In this document: positions 1 to 9,037 of the stretch, in pieces
Layout: every line of letters starts with the position of its first letter
Position numbering within the stretch: position 1 is the stretch's first letter
Source of the DNA: Corallincola platygyrae
GTDB taxonomy: Bacteria; Pseudomonadota; Gammaproteobacteria; Enterobacterales; Neiellaceae
Direction: 5' to 3'
Assembly: GCF_039544265.1 (NCBI RefSeq)
Contig: NZ_BAABLI010000011.1
Span: 62,001-126,000, forward strand
DNA: 64,000 nucleotides
Program-made: the position numbers and the translations under genes
The notes under the pieces: generated by a model
The model's input: the letters and a program-made list of their open reading frames with translations, nothing else
What the model was told of the DNA's origin: nothing
The model's database searches: none

Positions 1-3000
1 ATGTGTGAGTGGATTCAGCGTCTGTCGACGTTTCACCGTCACCAAATGCCCACAGATAAGTGTATGGGGCAACGCCACCAGAAACTGTGGCCTGGAAGCT
101 GACGGGTTCAACAGTGGTATACAGGGTTTGACCCAGTGAGAAGTTAGCTTTCAAACCTTCCTGACCGTAAGTGCTAACGAAGCGGAAGTTGTTTACACCG
201 CTACGACGACCTTCACCGCTCCCCGTGCCGGTTGAGGTGTATACGAAGGCGACGTGAGCCTGCCCCGTGTACCCGGAAACATCAACGGTGTAAGGGTTCC
301 AAGTGTCTTCCACCTCGGCAGACTGGTCAATCTCCAGTTTGGTCCAGGTGACACCTTCCGCCTGCGGATCATCGCTGCCACTGTAGTTGTTGGAGATGTA
401 GACCTCCAACGCTGGGCCACCGTACTTGGTGTAGATCTCAAAGGTGATCAGGGCATTCTGCCAGTTCAGAATGTTCAACTCTGGTGAAATCAGCCAGTCG
501 TCACTTGGGCCATCAGCACCGTAACCGCTGATGATGGCACCCAGATCGCCGCCACGCTCTTCAACTTTCCAGTCTGCATTAGAGCTACGAGAGTAAGCTT
601 CGAATGTACCCAGGTTATCCAGGCTGTTGAACTTCTCTTCCAGGATTTCGTTTTCAAGATATACACCGTCGAGGTTCTTAGCGATCTTGGCGTTGGCAAT
701 ACCTATGCCTGCACCCTGACCACCGCCGGTGCCCGTTGAGGTGTAATGGAAAGCGACATGCACAGTGCCTTCGTAACCCGCCAGGCTGATAGGACCGATA
801 CTCGCCCACTCTTTGTGGATAGCGGGCAACTCAACGTTGAGGTCAACCCAGGTCGCTGTCGCCGGATCTGCGCCATCGGTGTAGTCAGTAGAGACCATCA
901 CTTTCAATGCTGGACCTGAGTACTCCTGGAAGTAATCAAATGCCAGTGTGGCTCGGTCATCTGCGGTCAGCTCTGCGCCAGGGAAGATCAACCAGTCATC
1001 GCTGGCAGCATCTGCACCGTAGCCGTTGATGTAGGCAGCAGGGATCTCGTTTTTAGTCACTGCGTCCCAGTTCGCGGTGCTCGCCGCATTGTGGTTAGTC
1101 CAGCTTGCTGGTACGCCACCGGCCATGGAGTCACCCACGATCTCAGAGGCACTGTAATTACCGCGCACAGTGATGTTATCAACCTGCCAACCTGCGCCAT
1201 CACCGCCACCGGTACCGGTTGAGGTGTAGTGGAAGGCAAAGTGCACCGGCTTACCGCCGAAATCGATTCCGGAAATGTCGACATCTGTCGCTTCAAAGCT
1301 CCAGTCATCAATAGACACTTTGGTCCAGCAAACAGCTGCATCCGTGGTTGAACACTCTGGAATATCAGTCCAGGTGCTGTCATTAGGGTTTTCACCCAGG
1401 GTGTAATCGGTCGAATATTTCACACCCAGTACCGGGCCATCGTAACGGGTACTGGTCTCAAATGAGAGTGAGGTATCTGAGTAGTAAGACAGATCCAGCG
1501 CAGGCGTGATCAGCCAGTCATCTGATGCTGTGTCTGCACCGTAACCATTCATGTAAGCCCAGTTACCTGTGGTGCTGATAGCCCAGGCCGCGTCACTGGC
1601 GGCATCATAAGCGGTCATCTCACCGAGAGAGCCCAGTTCAAAGTCTTCAGAGAAGATGCGTGGTACCGGGTTAGACAGGGTGGCTGATGCCACTTCATTA
1701 CTATGGGTAGACAGGCCAGCCGCGTTATATGGACGGATGCGGTAACTGTAGGCCTCACCTTCGTTCAGTTTCTCGTCGGTGTAAGTGGTGGTATCCGCTT
1801 CAATGCGCCAGGTCAGAACCGCCCAGTCGCCATCACCCACTTTGCGCTCTAATTGGTAACCCACTTCATCAAAGCTGGCATCGTCGTTCCAGCTCAGTTC
1901 AATCTCACTGATAGAGATTGGCGCAGCTTCAATAGTGGTGGCCGAAACTGCGGCGGTGTCAGCGATGTTAGAAACCACAGCAGTCAGGTCGAGGTCGAAG
2001 CTCATATCTGAGCTGGTACCACCAGACTGGTGAACTTCTACCGCAATCACGTTGTTGCCAGCAACCAATAGCTCTGGCATCAAAGCGTATTCGTAATAAG
2101 TGGTTTCTGCGCTACCACCGATACCGCTGGCGGCAGGTGTCGTTGAAGTGATATCACCACCGGGCATGTTACTGCGGGCTGCTTCCTGGCCGTTAATGTA
2201 AACCACGGCACCGTCATCACGCAGAATGCGCAGGGTCAGTTTGATCACATCTTCCGGCTTGGCAATGGTGAATGCACGACGGAAGTAAGTGGTGATGTGT
2301 TTGTTATCCGCATCGTCGCCGTAACTGATTTCAGTTGTTTCGTCGCCGTCACCGTAACCCAGTTGTGCATTACCCTGCGCCCAGGCAGCGTCGTCAAACC
2401 CTGTGGTTTGCCAGTCAGCGGGAGAAGAACCGTCGTCCAGGTACTTCCACATCGCACCAGAGCCCACCAGTTGCAGGTTGTCGATATCTGCGCCAACAAA
2501 ACCTGTCGCAGGCAGGTCCAATACCGCACCTGACAATGGCTTCCACAGCGGCAGATCACCGGCCACAGCAAATGCGTCTGCATCCTGCTCGGCCTGGGTC
2601 AGTGGTGTGACCGCGTCTGCGCTATACGTGTCTCCTGCCAGGTCTTCATGCTCAGATCCAAAACGTACCGTGTGGATCTTCATATTGGTCGGCGACGCGT
2701 GAATCAGTTTGAACTGCCAGAATGAACCGCTATCCATGGTCCACGGCTTATCATCATCGGTTGGGCGAGTCGGTGCCCCCCAGCTACCTTCACCGATAAT
2801 CATGGTGCCGTTGGCATCATCACGTTTGAAGTCCTGGTAACTGCCTTCGTCGCTACTCAGCACCACAGGGAAGGTGTACTTCGCCATGTGGGTATCTGAT
2901 TCGACGATCAGGTTGAAACCCTGGTCACGGAATGTTTCTGCCCAGGCTTCAATACGACCAGTACCTTCCGACTTACCGCTGGTGTGCGGACGCATTGGAC

Positions 3001-3829
3001 GGTGATAGTTACCGAGTTTCCAGGTCGCCGTCGACGCCGTTGCATCAGCTTTAAATGAGGTGGTCTGCGCATCCCAGGCATCACTGTTCTGGTCGTCATA
3101 TGCGCCATAACCAACACCTGGCTCAGATTCTGAGTTTAGTGTGAAGATATCTAACATGCTACCGCCCACACTCAGCTTATAATAGCCGCTCTGTGGTAAG
3201 CCAAACACGTAGTTCAGCATGTCGTAAACATCATTTTCGTGGTTACCGTGGCTCGCCACGATCGGGTACATACGACCATCTTCGCTGCGCGTCAGCTGCC
3301 AGTCCTGCAGCCATTGCACCCACTGCTCGTGGTCACCATCATCGGTAAAGTCACCGTTGAAAAGTACGAAAAGTGGACGTGATGCAGCAACCAGCTTGTT
3401 ACCTTCCTGGCGTGGCTCAACGTTAGTACGCGAGTCACCACCGGCAATAAAGGTAAAGTCACCAGGCGTTGCTGGCGCGGTCTTAAACCATGAAGTATCA
3501 CTACAACCTTCGCTGTCACAGATCTGGAAGTAGTATGCAGTATCAGCCGTCAGGCCAGTCAGATTGGCAAACCAGGTTGTCAGCTCAACACCGGCATCAT
3601 CATCTGGATGCACGAAGGTTTTGGAACCGTCATTGGCATGTACCGCCCAACCGGTGCCGTCAGCAGCGGTGCCGTAGCGAACCTCGGGGTTTGTACCACT
3701 CACCTGACGCCATCCGATGGTAGCGGTCGAAGTGGGATCATCAGTCCAAGCGATGCGCGGTAAATCGCTTGCGGCCATTGCTGGTTGGGCTAATCCCGCC
3801 ATCAACAAAGGCAGTAGACGCATTTTCAT
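1..3829 (-). CDS. Secreted multidomain metallophosphoesterase with jelly-roll, FnIII, three choice-of-anchor-J-like repeats and PKD domain (C-terminus cut off)
   Basis: The frame stays open from an ATG at 3829 to base 1, so about 1276 residues are visible and the C-terminus is missing. GGAG lies 7 bases before the start. A signal peptide ends near AMA-AS (residue about 20). A purple-acid-phosphatase-like FnIII domain (about 20-115) precedes a calcineurin-like phosphoesterase domain (about 124-400) with metal-site motifs GGDSR, NGDFTDDG, GNHEND, a His near NYHRP, and SDTHM in place of the usual GHxH. A jelly-roll domain (about 463-623), an FnIII domain (635-716), three tandem repeats of about 165 residues (719-1223) each with a GYGAD-DDWLI signature and ending near HYTSTGTG, and a PKD domain (GDGETS) follow. 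Known for the family: hydrolysis of phosphoesters outside the cytoplasm. Substrate cannot be inferred. It diverges from the operon containing a rhombosortase, which hints that the unseen C-terminus may carry a GlyGly-CTERM tail. Confidence 0.88.
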   Translation of the reverse strand, partial: MKMRLLPLLMAGLAQPAMAASDLPRIAWTDDPTSTATIGWRQVSGTNPEVRYGTAADGTGWAVHANDGSKTFVHPDDDAGVELTTWFANLTGLTADTAYYFQICDSEGCSDTSWFKTAPATPGDFTFIAGGDSRTNVEPRQEGNKLVAASRPLFVLFNGDFTDDGDHEQWVQWLQDWQLTRSEDGRMYPIVASHGNHENDVYDMLNYVFGLPQSGYYKLSVGGSMLDIFTLNSESEPGVGYGAYDDQNSDAWDAQTTSFKADATASTATWKLGNYHRPMRPHTSGKSEGTGRIEAWAETFRDQGFNLIVESDTHMAKYTFPVVLSSDEGSYQDFKRDDANGTMIIGEGSWGAPTRPTDDDKPWTMDSGSFWQFKLIHASPTNMKIHTVRFGSEHEDLAGDTYSADAVTPLTQAEQDADAFAVAGDLPLWKPLSGAVLDLPATGFVGADIDNLQLVGSGAMWKYLDDGSSPADWQTTGFDDAAWAQGNAQLGYGDGDETTEISYGDDADNKHITTYFRRAFTIAKPEDVIKLTLRILRDDGAVVYINGQEAARSNMPGGDITSTTPAASGIGGSAETTYYEYALMPELLVAGNNVIAVEVHQSGGTSSDMSFDLDLTAVVSNIADTAAVSATTIEAAPISISEIELSWNDDASFDEVGYQLERKVGDGDWAVLTWRIEADTTTYTDEKLNEGEAYSYRIRPYNAAGLSTHSNEVASATLSNPVPRIFSEDFELGSLGEMTAYDAASDAAWAISTTGNWAYMNGYGADTASDDWLITPALDLSYYSDTSLSFETSTRYDGPVLGVKYSTDYTLGENPNDSTWTDIPECSTTDAAVCWTKVSIDDWSFEATDVDISGIDFGGKPVHFAFHYTSTGTGGGDGAGWQVDNITVRGNYSASEIVGDSMAGGVPASWTNHNAASTANWDAVTKNEIPAAYINGYGADAASDDWLIFPGAELTADDRATLAFDYFQEYSGPALKVMVSTDYTDGADPATATWVDLNVELPAIHKEWASIGPISLAGYEGTVHVAFHYTSTGTGGGQGAGIGIANAKIAKNLDGVYLENEILEEKFNSLDNLGTFEAYSRSSNADWKVEERGGDLGAIISGYGADGPSDDWLISPELNILNWQNALITFEIYTKYGGPALEVYISNNYSGSDDPQAEGVTWTKLEIDQSAEVEDTWNPYTVDVSGYTGQAHVAFVYTSTGTGSGEGRRSGVNNFRFVSTYGQEGLKANFSLGQTLYTTVEPVSFQATVSGGVAPYTYLWAFGDGETSTDAESTHT

Positions 3830-4035
3830 ACGTTTCTCCACGTTTTATTAGAATAAAGAGTTATTCACTCCAGAGACGCGGGGAAGCTCGCAGCTTACTG
3901 TTACAGTTGCGTTTCTTTAATGTTGCACTCCAGTTATGTGTGACAAATGACCGGGAGATCCGACCTGTCATATAAACTTCATGGTATGTCTCTAGACTGC
4001 GCTGGTTGATGTGATTTGAAGTCCAGAGATCCCCC

Positions 4036-5862
4036 GTGAAACCAGCACAACCCAACCGAGTGACAGAGAATTCCAAAGTCAGTAAAAAAGTGACCGCCCA
4101 AAAGGCGACCAGAAGAAAGGCGACCAGCAAAAAGGTAAAAGGCAGCAAGTTGCCCGTATGGTTATCTCACCTGCTTTGGTTACCCGCGCTTATCGGCCTG
4201 TTTGCCACCGGACTACAGATCTCCGCATCTAACCAACTCGAAAGCAGCGCTCACGCGATCCGTCAGTACCTGCCAATGGGTGAAATGCATGAGTGGCACC
4301 TGTTGTTTGCCGGCGCTTTTCTCACCGCTACCCTGCTCTATCTGATCCACCAGGCAGTCAGTGGTCGCTTCCAGCGTCTAAAGCTCAAAGGCAAAAAACT
4401 GTTTTTAAACGCAGAGACCGTTCTGAGAGGTTTGATCTGGCTCGGTCTGATTTGTCTTCTGATCTCTGCGGCCACCGGTTTGACCCTTTTACTGACCAAC
4501 AACCGTGCAGCGGAGCTAAACCAGATCCATCACTTCAGTGCCTGGGCCTGCATCGTGTTTCTTGTGCTGCATATTCTTGTCGCGGTACTGGCACGCAAAT
4601 TTACTGGCGCCTTGACGGTTTTTATCCCCCGCAAACCTCTACCGTCATCTTTAGTATGGGTAGGCGTTGTCGTGTTGGCAGTGCCTGCCACGCTTTACGC
4701 CCTGACACCATCCACTCAAAACACACTGCAGGTTGTATTCACTCAGCAAGCCATAGAGCTGGACGGTGAAGCGCGAGAAACCGATTGGAATCATGCCCCC
4801 TCGGTATCGGTAAAAACCTTTAATGGTCGCAATCATGAAAATGGCAGCGTCATCGTGAATGTCCGGGCGCTGCATGATGGCGAGTATGGCTATTTCCTGT
4901 TTGAGTGGGCCGATAAGACGCGCAGTCTCGCGCACCTCCCTTTGATAAAAACTGACGAAGGCTGGCGGGTTCAGCAAACCGGCGCGGGCAAAGCCGATGA
5001 AAACGAATTCTATGAAGATAAGTTCGCGGTGATGTTGTCTCGCACCAGTCAGCTGGCAGGGGCCGGAACTGTACACCTGGGTAAAAAGCCACATAGTGAA
5101 CGCCCTGCATCCATGGGCGGACGCGGTTTGCACTACACCACCGACGGTTCCATCACTGATGTCTGGCATTGGAAAGCGGTACGCACCGGCGGTATCGGCC
5201 AGGCCGATGACAATCACTTTGGTCGCCCGCTTCCGTCCAAGTCCGAGTACAAACGTTATACCGGTGGTTACCAGAAAGATTTGGATTGTGAACACAAGGT
5301 TCGATTTGAGGGCAATGACTTTCGCCTTAAGCCCGAGTGTGGCGGCTATCTGATGAACTGGAAGATCTATTCAGATGAGATAGTCCAACCACTGCGCCTG
5401 CCCAAGAACCAGCAGGTGTTGGCACGCATGGGCACACCAAACATGGATCCATCCCAATCGGATCAAGGTCGCTGGTGGTTGGCCTGGAACGATACCGTAC
5501 GCTACTCACCTGACGCAGATACATTCCCTATCGGCACCGTGATACCGTCGGTTATCTCGCTGGGACGTTTTACCATGGGCCGCGGTGGCGTCGATGCAGT
5601 TGGCAGCTGGAACAACGGCAAATGGACACTGGAACTGCGCCGCAAGCTTCACTCGAATGACCAACACGACCTGCCCATCGAAGACGGCATTTATCTTTGG
5701 ATGGCCGCATTTGATCATTCACAAACCCGGCACACTTACCATATGCGCCCGCTTAGGCTGGCAATGGAACAAACTCCAGCCACTGGACTATCAGTTTCAG
5801 GGCAGGCAGTTGCAGGGCAAGCAGCGACTGGAGATTCAGCAAAAACACGTGCGTCGCGATGA
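4036..5862 (+). CDS. Membrane cytochrome b561-like domain fused to ethylbenzene-dehydrogenase-type haem-binding domain
   Basis: A 608-residue protein starting at GTG 4036; a GTG at 4090 is an alternative and neither has a strong ribosome-binding site. A Lys-rich N-terminus (1-36) is followed by four to five hydrophobic helices at about 36-60, 84-108, 126-152, 162-187 and 204-223. His residues in or near helices 1, 2 and 4 suit b-type haem ligation. The outer part (about 232-590) resembles the ethylbenzene dehydrogenase/DMSO-reductase gamma-subunit family, a beta-sandwich that binds haem b. There is no CxxCH, so it is not a c-type cytochrome. Inference: a quinol-linked electron-transfer protein with an external haem domain. 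No molybdoenzyme partner is encoded nearby. Its stop overlaps the next ATG (ATGA), so it is translationally coupled to the rhombosortase gene. Substrate and direction of electron flow are unknown. Confidence 0.8.
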   Translation: MKPAQPNRVTENSKVSKKVTAQKATRRKATSKKVKGSKLPVWLSHLLWLPALIGLFATGLQISASNQLESSAHAIRQYLPMGEMHEWHLLFAGAFLTATLLYLIHQAVSGRFQRLKLKGKKLFLNAETVLRGLIWLGLICLLISAATGLTLLLTNNRAAELNQIHHFSAWACIVFLVLHILVAVLARKFTGALTVFIPRKPLPSSLVWVGVVVLAVPATLYALTPSTQNTLQVVFTQQAIELDGEARETDWNHAPSVSVKTFNGRNHENGSVIVNVRALHDGEYGYFLFEWADKTRSLAHLPLIKTDEGWRVQQTGAGKADENEFYEDKFAVMLSRTSQLAGAGTVHLGKKPHSERPASMGGRGLHYTTDGSITDVWHWKAVRTGGIGQADDNHFGRPLPSKSEYKRYTGGYQKDLDCEHKVRFEGNDFRLKPECGGYLMNWKIYSDEIVQPLRLPKNQQVLARMGTPNMDPSQSDQGRWWLAWNDTVRYSPDADTFPIGTVIPSVISLGRFTMGRGGVDAVGSWNNGKWTLELRRKLHSNDQHDLPIEDGIYLWMAAFDHSQTRHTYHMRPLRLAMEQTPATGLSVSGQAVAGQAATGDSAKTRASR

Positions 5863-6560
5863 AACGATGGCTGGCTGCACTCACGACCCCACTGGCCGGT
5901 GCTAAGTCTTTTGCAGGAGCTAAGTCTCTAGCGGGGGAAAAGCTCTCGGGTTACCTGTTTGTTGCTGGCTTACTGCTCCTGCTGACCCTGTTGCAACTGT
6001 TTCAGGACGACCTACTGCCCCAGCTTAGACTGGAGTTAGCACAAGGCCTGCTGCAGTCTGAAACTCAGGGGACAAACCATCGTGTTGATGTTCGGTTTTG
6101 CCAACCCTGGCGGTTATTCACCGCACACTGGTTACATGCCAACTGGTCACATTTTTTGCTGAATATCGGTTCACTAATCGCCGCGTTAAGCTTGTTTCCA
6201 GAGATGACTCGGCTATCACGATTACTGCCACCACTGCTACTGTGCCCTATCGCCGTTAGCCTCGGCTTAGTGCTTTTTGATACCAGCAACCAGTGGTACA
6301 TAGGTTACTCGGGGGCTTTCTACGGTTTACTTACCTGCGCGGCGGTCCAACTGTTCGGACGTAACCCGTTCGCGCCTTTTGTGCTGCTGTTTGTGATCGC
6401 CAAAATCGGTTGGGAGCAAACGTTAGGTCCATTGCAGAGCAGCAGTGAGCTGATGCCGGGACAGATCGCGATTCAAGCACACCTTTATGGCGCTATTTGT
6501 GGCGTTCCACTGGGCCTTCTGAGCAGATTCATTCTCGCTAAATCGTCATCTGAGGCTTAA
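5859..6560 (+). CDS. Rhombosortase-like rhomboid protease
   Basis: A 233-residue polytopic protein. Rhomboid hallmarks are present: HxxxN in an early helix (HANWSHFLLN), the catalytic-Ser motif GYSGAFYG (Ser about 150) and the catalytic-His motif AHLYGAICG (His about 207). The size and the His-containing AHLxGA motif suit the rhombosortase branch, inner-membrane intramembrane proteases that process proteins carrying C-terminal GlyGly-CTERM anchors before their release or attachment at the surface. It overlaps the cytochrome gene by 4 bases. The nearest candidate substrate is the large secreted phosphoesterase at 1-3829, whose C-terminus lies outside the window. None of the complete secreted proteins here (both amylases, the S9 peptidase) ends in a GlyGly-CTERM pattern. 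A general rhomboid protease is the alternative. Confidence 0.8.
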   Translation: MKRWLAALTTPLAGAKSFAGAKSLAGEKLSGYLFVAGLLLLLTLLQLFQDDLLPQLRLELAQGLLQSETQGTNHRVDVRFCQPWRLFTAHWLHANWSHFLLNIGSLIAALSLFPEMTRLSRLLPPLLLCPIAVSLGLVLFDTSNQWYIGYSGAFYGLLTCAAVQLFGRNPFAPFVLLFVIAKIGWEQTLGPLQSSSELMPGQIAIQAHLYGAICGVPLGLLSRFILAKSSSEA

Positions 6561-6736
6561 TCAACGCCACGGCATTCAAGTGATGGCCTAACTCCGATCC
6601 GGTTAGCTTAGGTGCGTTTGGCAATTATTATTGCCATTGTTTGATCTCAGTCTCCTAGTTTATTCGCTATTGCTTGAATATCTTTAGTGGTTATCAGGTC
6701 CTTTATACGAATAGCCAAAGTAGTAGAGGTTAGGTT

Positions 6737-8989
6737 GTGAATAGCCAAAAGCTTCGCGCCCTGAAAAAGCGCACCAGTGTGTTGTACGGGATCATGCTCG
6801 CCATGGCGCTGCTGCTCAGTGTCGCAGCGATACATACCGTATCGAGTATTAATCGGGATACCAACGCACTGGTCTCAAACTCAATACCTGAGCTGGAAAA
6901 GCTGGGATATTTTCGTGCCGCCATTAAGGAGATGGAGCAACAGCTTTATCAACTATACGCCACCAGTGATAACGACTACTACGTTGACTTTGAACGCTTA
7001 CAGATCGAAACCGATGACTTCGTGATGAAACAGAATGTCGGCAATGATATGTACGTGCTCGACTTAAGCCTGCTGAAACAACATGCCATCGAGCTCAACC
7101 AGAACATGCAGCACGCCAGTACCGATTGGGATCTGGCCAGAGCCCAGTTGGCGATGATCAGCGAGGATGTAGCCGTACTCCAGGAACGTGCTCAGCAGCT
7201 AATGAAGCAACGCTCAGCGGATATCAACAACACGATTATGCATGTGCAGGATGATCTGGGTTTGGCAAGAATCTGGGCGGTGGTATTTGCCATCGGTATT
7301 GCAGTGATTGCCGCATTCAGCGGCCGACTGGTGTTTGGTTTTCTCAGTGCCGCCAGCAAAAACGAACGCTTGGCAAAATACCCCAAACGTAACCCCAATC
7401 CCGTACTCACTGTCACGGAAGATAACGAGATCGTTTTCAGTAACGCCGCCTGTTATCAGTTACTTGAACAGGCTGGCCTGGCCCCAGAAAACTTAAACGC
7501 TTTACTGCCAGAAAAGCTGGACCACTATAAGCAGCAGATCCTTAACGACTATGGGCTGCGTTCACAGCGTTTCGAATACCGTTTAAACCAAAAACACCTG
7601 CTCTGTTCTATCGGTTATGTCGACCAACAAAAGCAGTTTGACCTGCATATCAGCGATATCAGTGAGCTCAAAACCGCACAGGAAGAGCTTGAGTTTCTGG
7701 CCCACAATGATGCCCGCACCCAGCTACCCAATCTGTATTGTCTGACGGGTCGCCTGGAGCAGCAGTTTGAGCAGATGCCAGAGCAGCCTGTGGGGTTAGC
7801 GGTATTTGAGATCCAGCGTTTTAACCAACTGGTGTCCGGTTATGGTCATGAGCAGGTAAATACCATTTTGCTGCAGATGAGCAAACGTCTGCGCAGCCTG
7901 CTGGATGAGATCCGCTTTGATGGCGAGATTGAACTCTATCGCATCAGTAGCCGTGCTTTTGCCCTGAAGATCTGGCCGTTTTCATCCCCCACAGAATTAG
8001 CCGAAGTAGCTCAACAATTGATGACTCGGGCCGCAGACCCACTGGATACCGACTTTGGTGAGTTCCAGCTGGAGCTGGAGATGGGGATAAGTCACTTCCC
8101 AGCGCTCGCCACAGATGCCAGTAACCTTATCCTGCAGGCAACCACAGCCTTGGATGAGGCTACGGTATCCAATCAAACAATTGTGCACTACCACCCCGAC
8201 ATGCTGGACCATCGCCAGCAACGTCTGACCATGGAGGCACAGCTTAGAAAAGCGATCGCCAACTACGAGCTGCGACTCTATTTCCAGCCGCAGATGGACA
8301 TAGCCACAGGAAAAATCATCGGTGCCGAAGCCCTGCTACGTTGGCAGCATGGTGAAAACATGGTGTCACCCGTGGAGTTTATTCCGGTGGCAGAGCAAAG
8401 CGGCCTTATCATAGAGATCGGCGAGTGGATAATTGAGCAGGCCTGTCGTGTTGCCAAAAACCTATTGGATGCAGGCCAAGCCATTCCCATCGCTATCAAT
8501 ATCTCAGCCCGTCAGTTTCAACATCCCGAGCTGTATCAACAGATAGAGCGAGCACTGCAACGTCACCAACTACCTGCTGAACTGATTGAACTGGAGATCA
8601 CCGAGAGTGTTGCCATGCATCAGCAGGATGAAGTACTGGCGGTACTGAACCGATTCAAAGCCTTGGGGGTGGGTTTATCCATCGACGATTTTGGCACTGG
8701 TTATTCATCACTGGCCTACCTGCGCCAATTTCCGGTCAACAAGCTGAAGATCGATCGTAGCTTTATTGTTGAGATGCTTGAACAGAGTGAAGACGAAGCG
8801 TTGGTGAATACCATCATAGGTATCTCCCATCACCTGCAGATGAAAGTGGTGGCCGAAGGTGTTGAGACCGAGCCACAATTGGCACGTTTGAAAGAGATGG
8901 GCTGTGACACCCTGCAGGGCTATTTATACAGCCGCCCACTGCCTGAGTCTGACTTTAACCAGTTTGTGAAAGCTACCACTGCGAGCTGA
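6737..8989 (+). CDS. Membrane sensor with PAS-like, degenerate GGDEF and intact EAL domain (probable c-di-GMP phosphodiesterase)
   Basis: A 750-residue protein starting at GTG 6737 with GAGG about 8 bases upstream. Helix 1 (about 17-36) and helix 2 (about 177-200) bracket a helical periplasmic sensor region. A PAS-like segment (about 214-315) leads into a GGDEF-like domain (about 330-480) whose signature is replaced by SRAFALKI, so cyclase activity is not expected. The EAL domain (about 500-745) keeps EALLRW, the Glu of ITES, DDFGTGYSS, LKIDRSFI and VAEGVET, the residues for metal binding and catalysis. Known for the family: hydrolysis of c-di-GMP to pGpG. It stands alone, ending before the terminator it shares with the convergent amylase gene. 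Confidence 0.9.
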   Translation: MNSQKLRALKKRTSVLYGIMLAMALLLSVAAIHTVSSINRDTNALVSNSIPELEKLGYFRAAIKEMEQQLYQLYATSDNDYYVDFERLQIETDDFVMKQNVGNDMYVLDLSLLKQHAIELNQNMQHASTDWDLARAQLAMISEDVAVLQERAQQLMKQRSADINNTIMHVQDDLGLARIWAVVFAIGIAVIAAFSGRLVFGFLSAASKNERLAKYPKRNPNPVLTVTEDNEIVFSNAACYQLLEQAGLAPENLNALLPEKLDHYKQQILNDYGLRSQRFEYRLNQKHLLCSIGYVDQQKQFDLHISDISELKTAQEELEFLAHNDARTQLPNLYCLTGRLEQQFEQMPEQPVGLAVFEIQRFNQLVSGYGHEQVNTILLQMSKRLRSLLDEIRFDGEIELYRISSRAFALKIWPFSSPTELAEVAQQLMTRAADPLDTDFGEFQLELEMGISHFPALATDASNLILQATTALDEATVSNQTIVHYHPDMLDHRQQRLTMEAQLRKAIANYELRLYFQPQMDIATGKIIGAEALLRWQHGENMVSPVEFIPVAEQSGLIIEIGEWIIEQACRVAKNLLDAGQAIPIAINISARQFQHPELYQQIERALQRHQLPAELIELEITESVAMHQQDEVLAVLNRFKALGVGLSIDDFGTGYSSLAYLRQFPVNKLKIDRSFIVEMLEQSEDEALVNTIIGISHHLQMKVVAEGVETEPQLARLKEMGCDTLQGYLYSRPLPESDFNQFVKATTAS

Positions 8990-8992
8990 CAC

Positions 8993-9016
8993 AAAAAAGG
9001 CGGACATCTGTCCGCC
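8993..9016 (-). terminator. Terminator for amylase copy 1 (stem may also serve the convergent EAL gene)
   Basis: A GGCGGACA/TGTCCGCC stem with a 2-base loop lies just after the EAL gene and 22 bases beyond the amylase stop. Read on the minus strand, the stem is followed by six T residues. On the plus strand it is followed by only a TC-rich run. Confidence 0.85.
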
Positions 9017-9037
9017 TCTCTCATACCTGTTTATCGA

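Noticed and set aside
4651..5295. 214-codon minus-strand frame
   Set aside because: Antisense to the cytochrome/EB-dehydrogenase gene, whose membrane helices and domain are clear; no support for a second gene.
6561..6736. Possible c-di-GMP (GEMM) riboswitch upstream of the EAL gene
   Set aside because: Only short stems (GGCAAT/ATTGCC and CTAAC/GTTAG) are present; the conserved GEMM core sequences are not seen.
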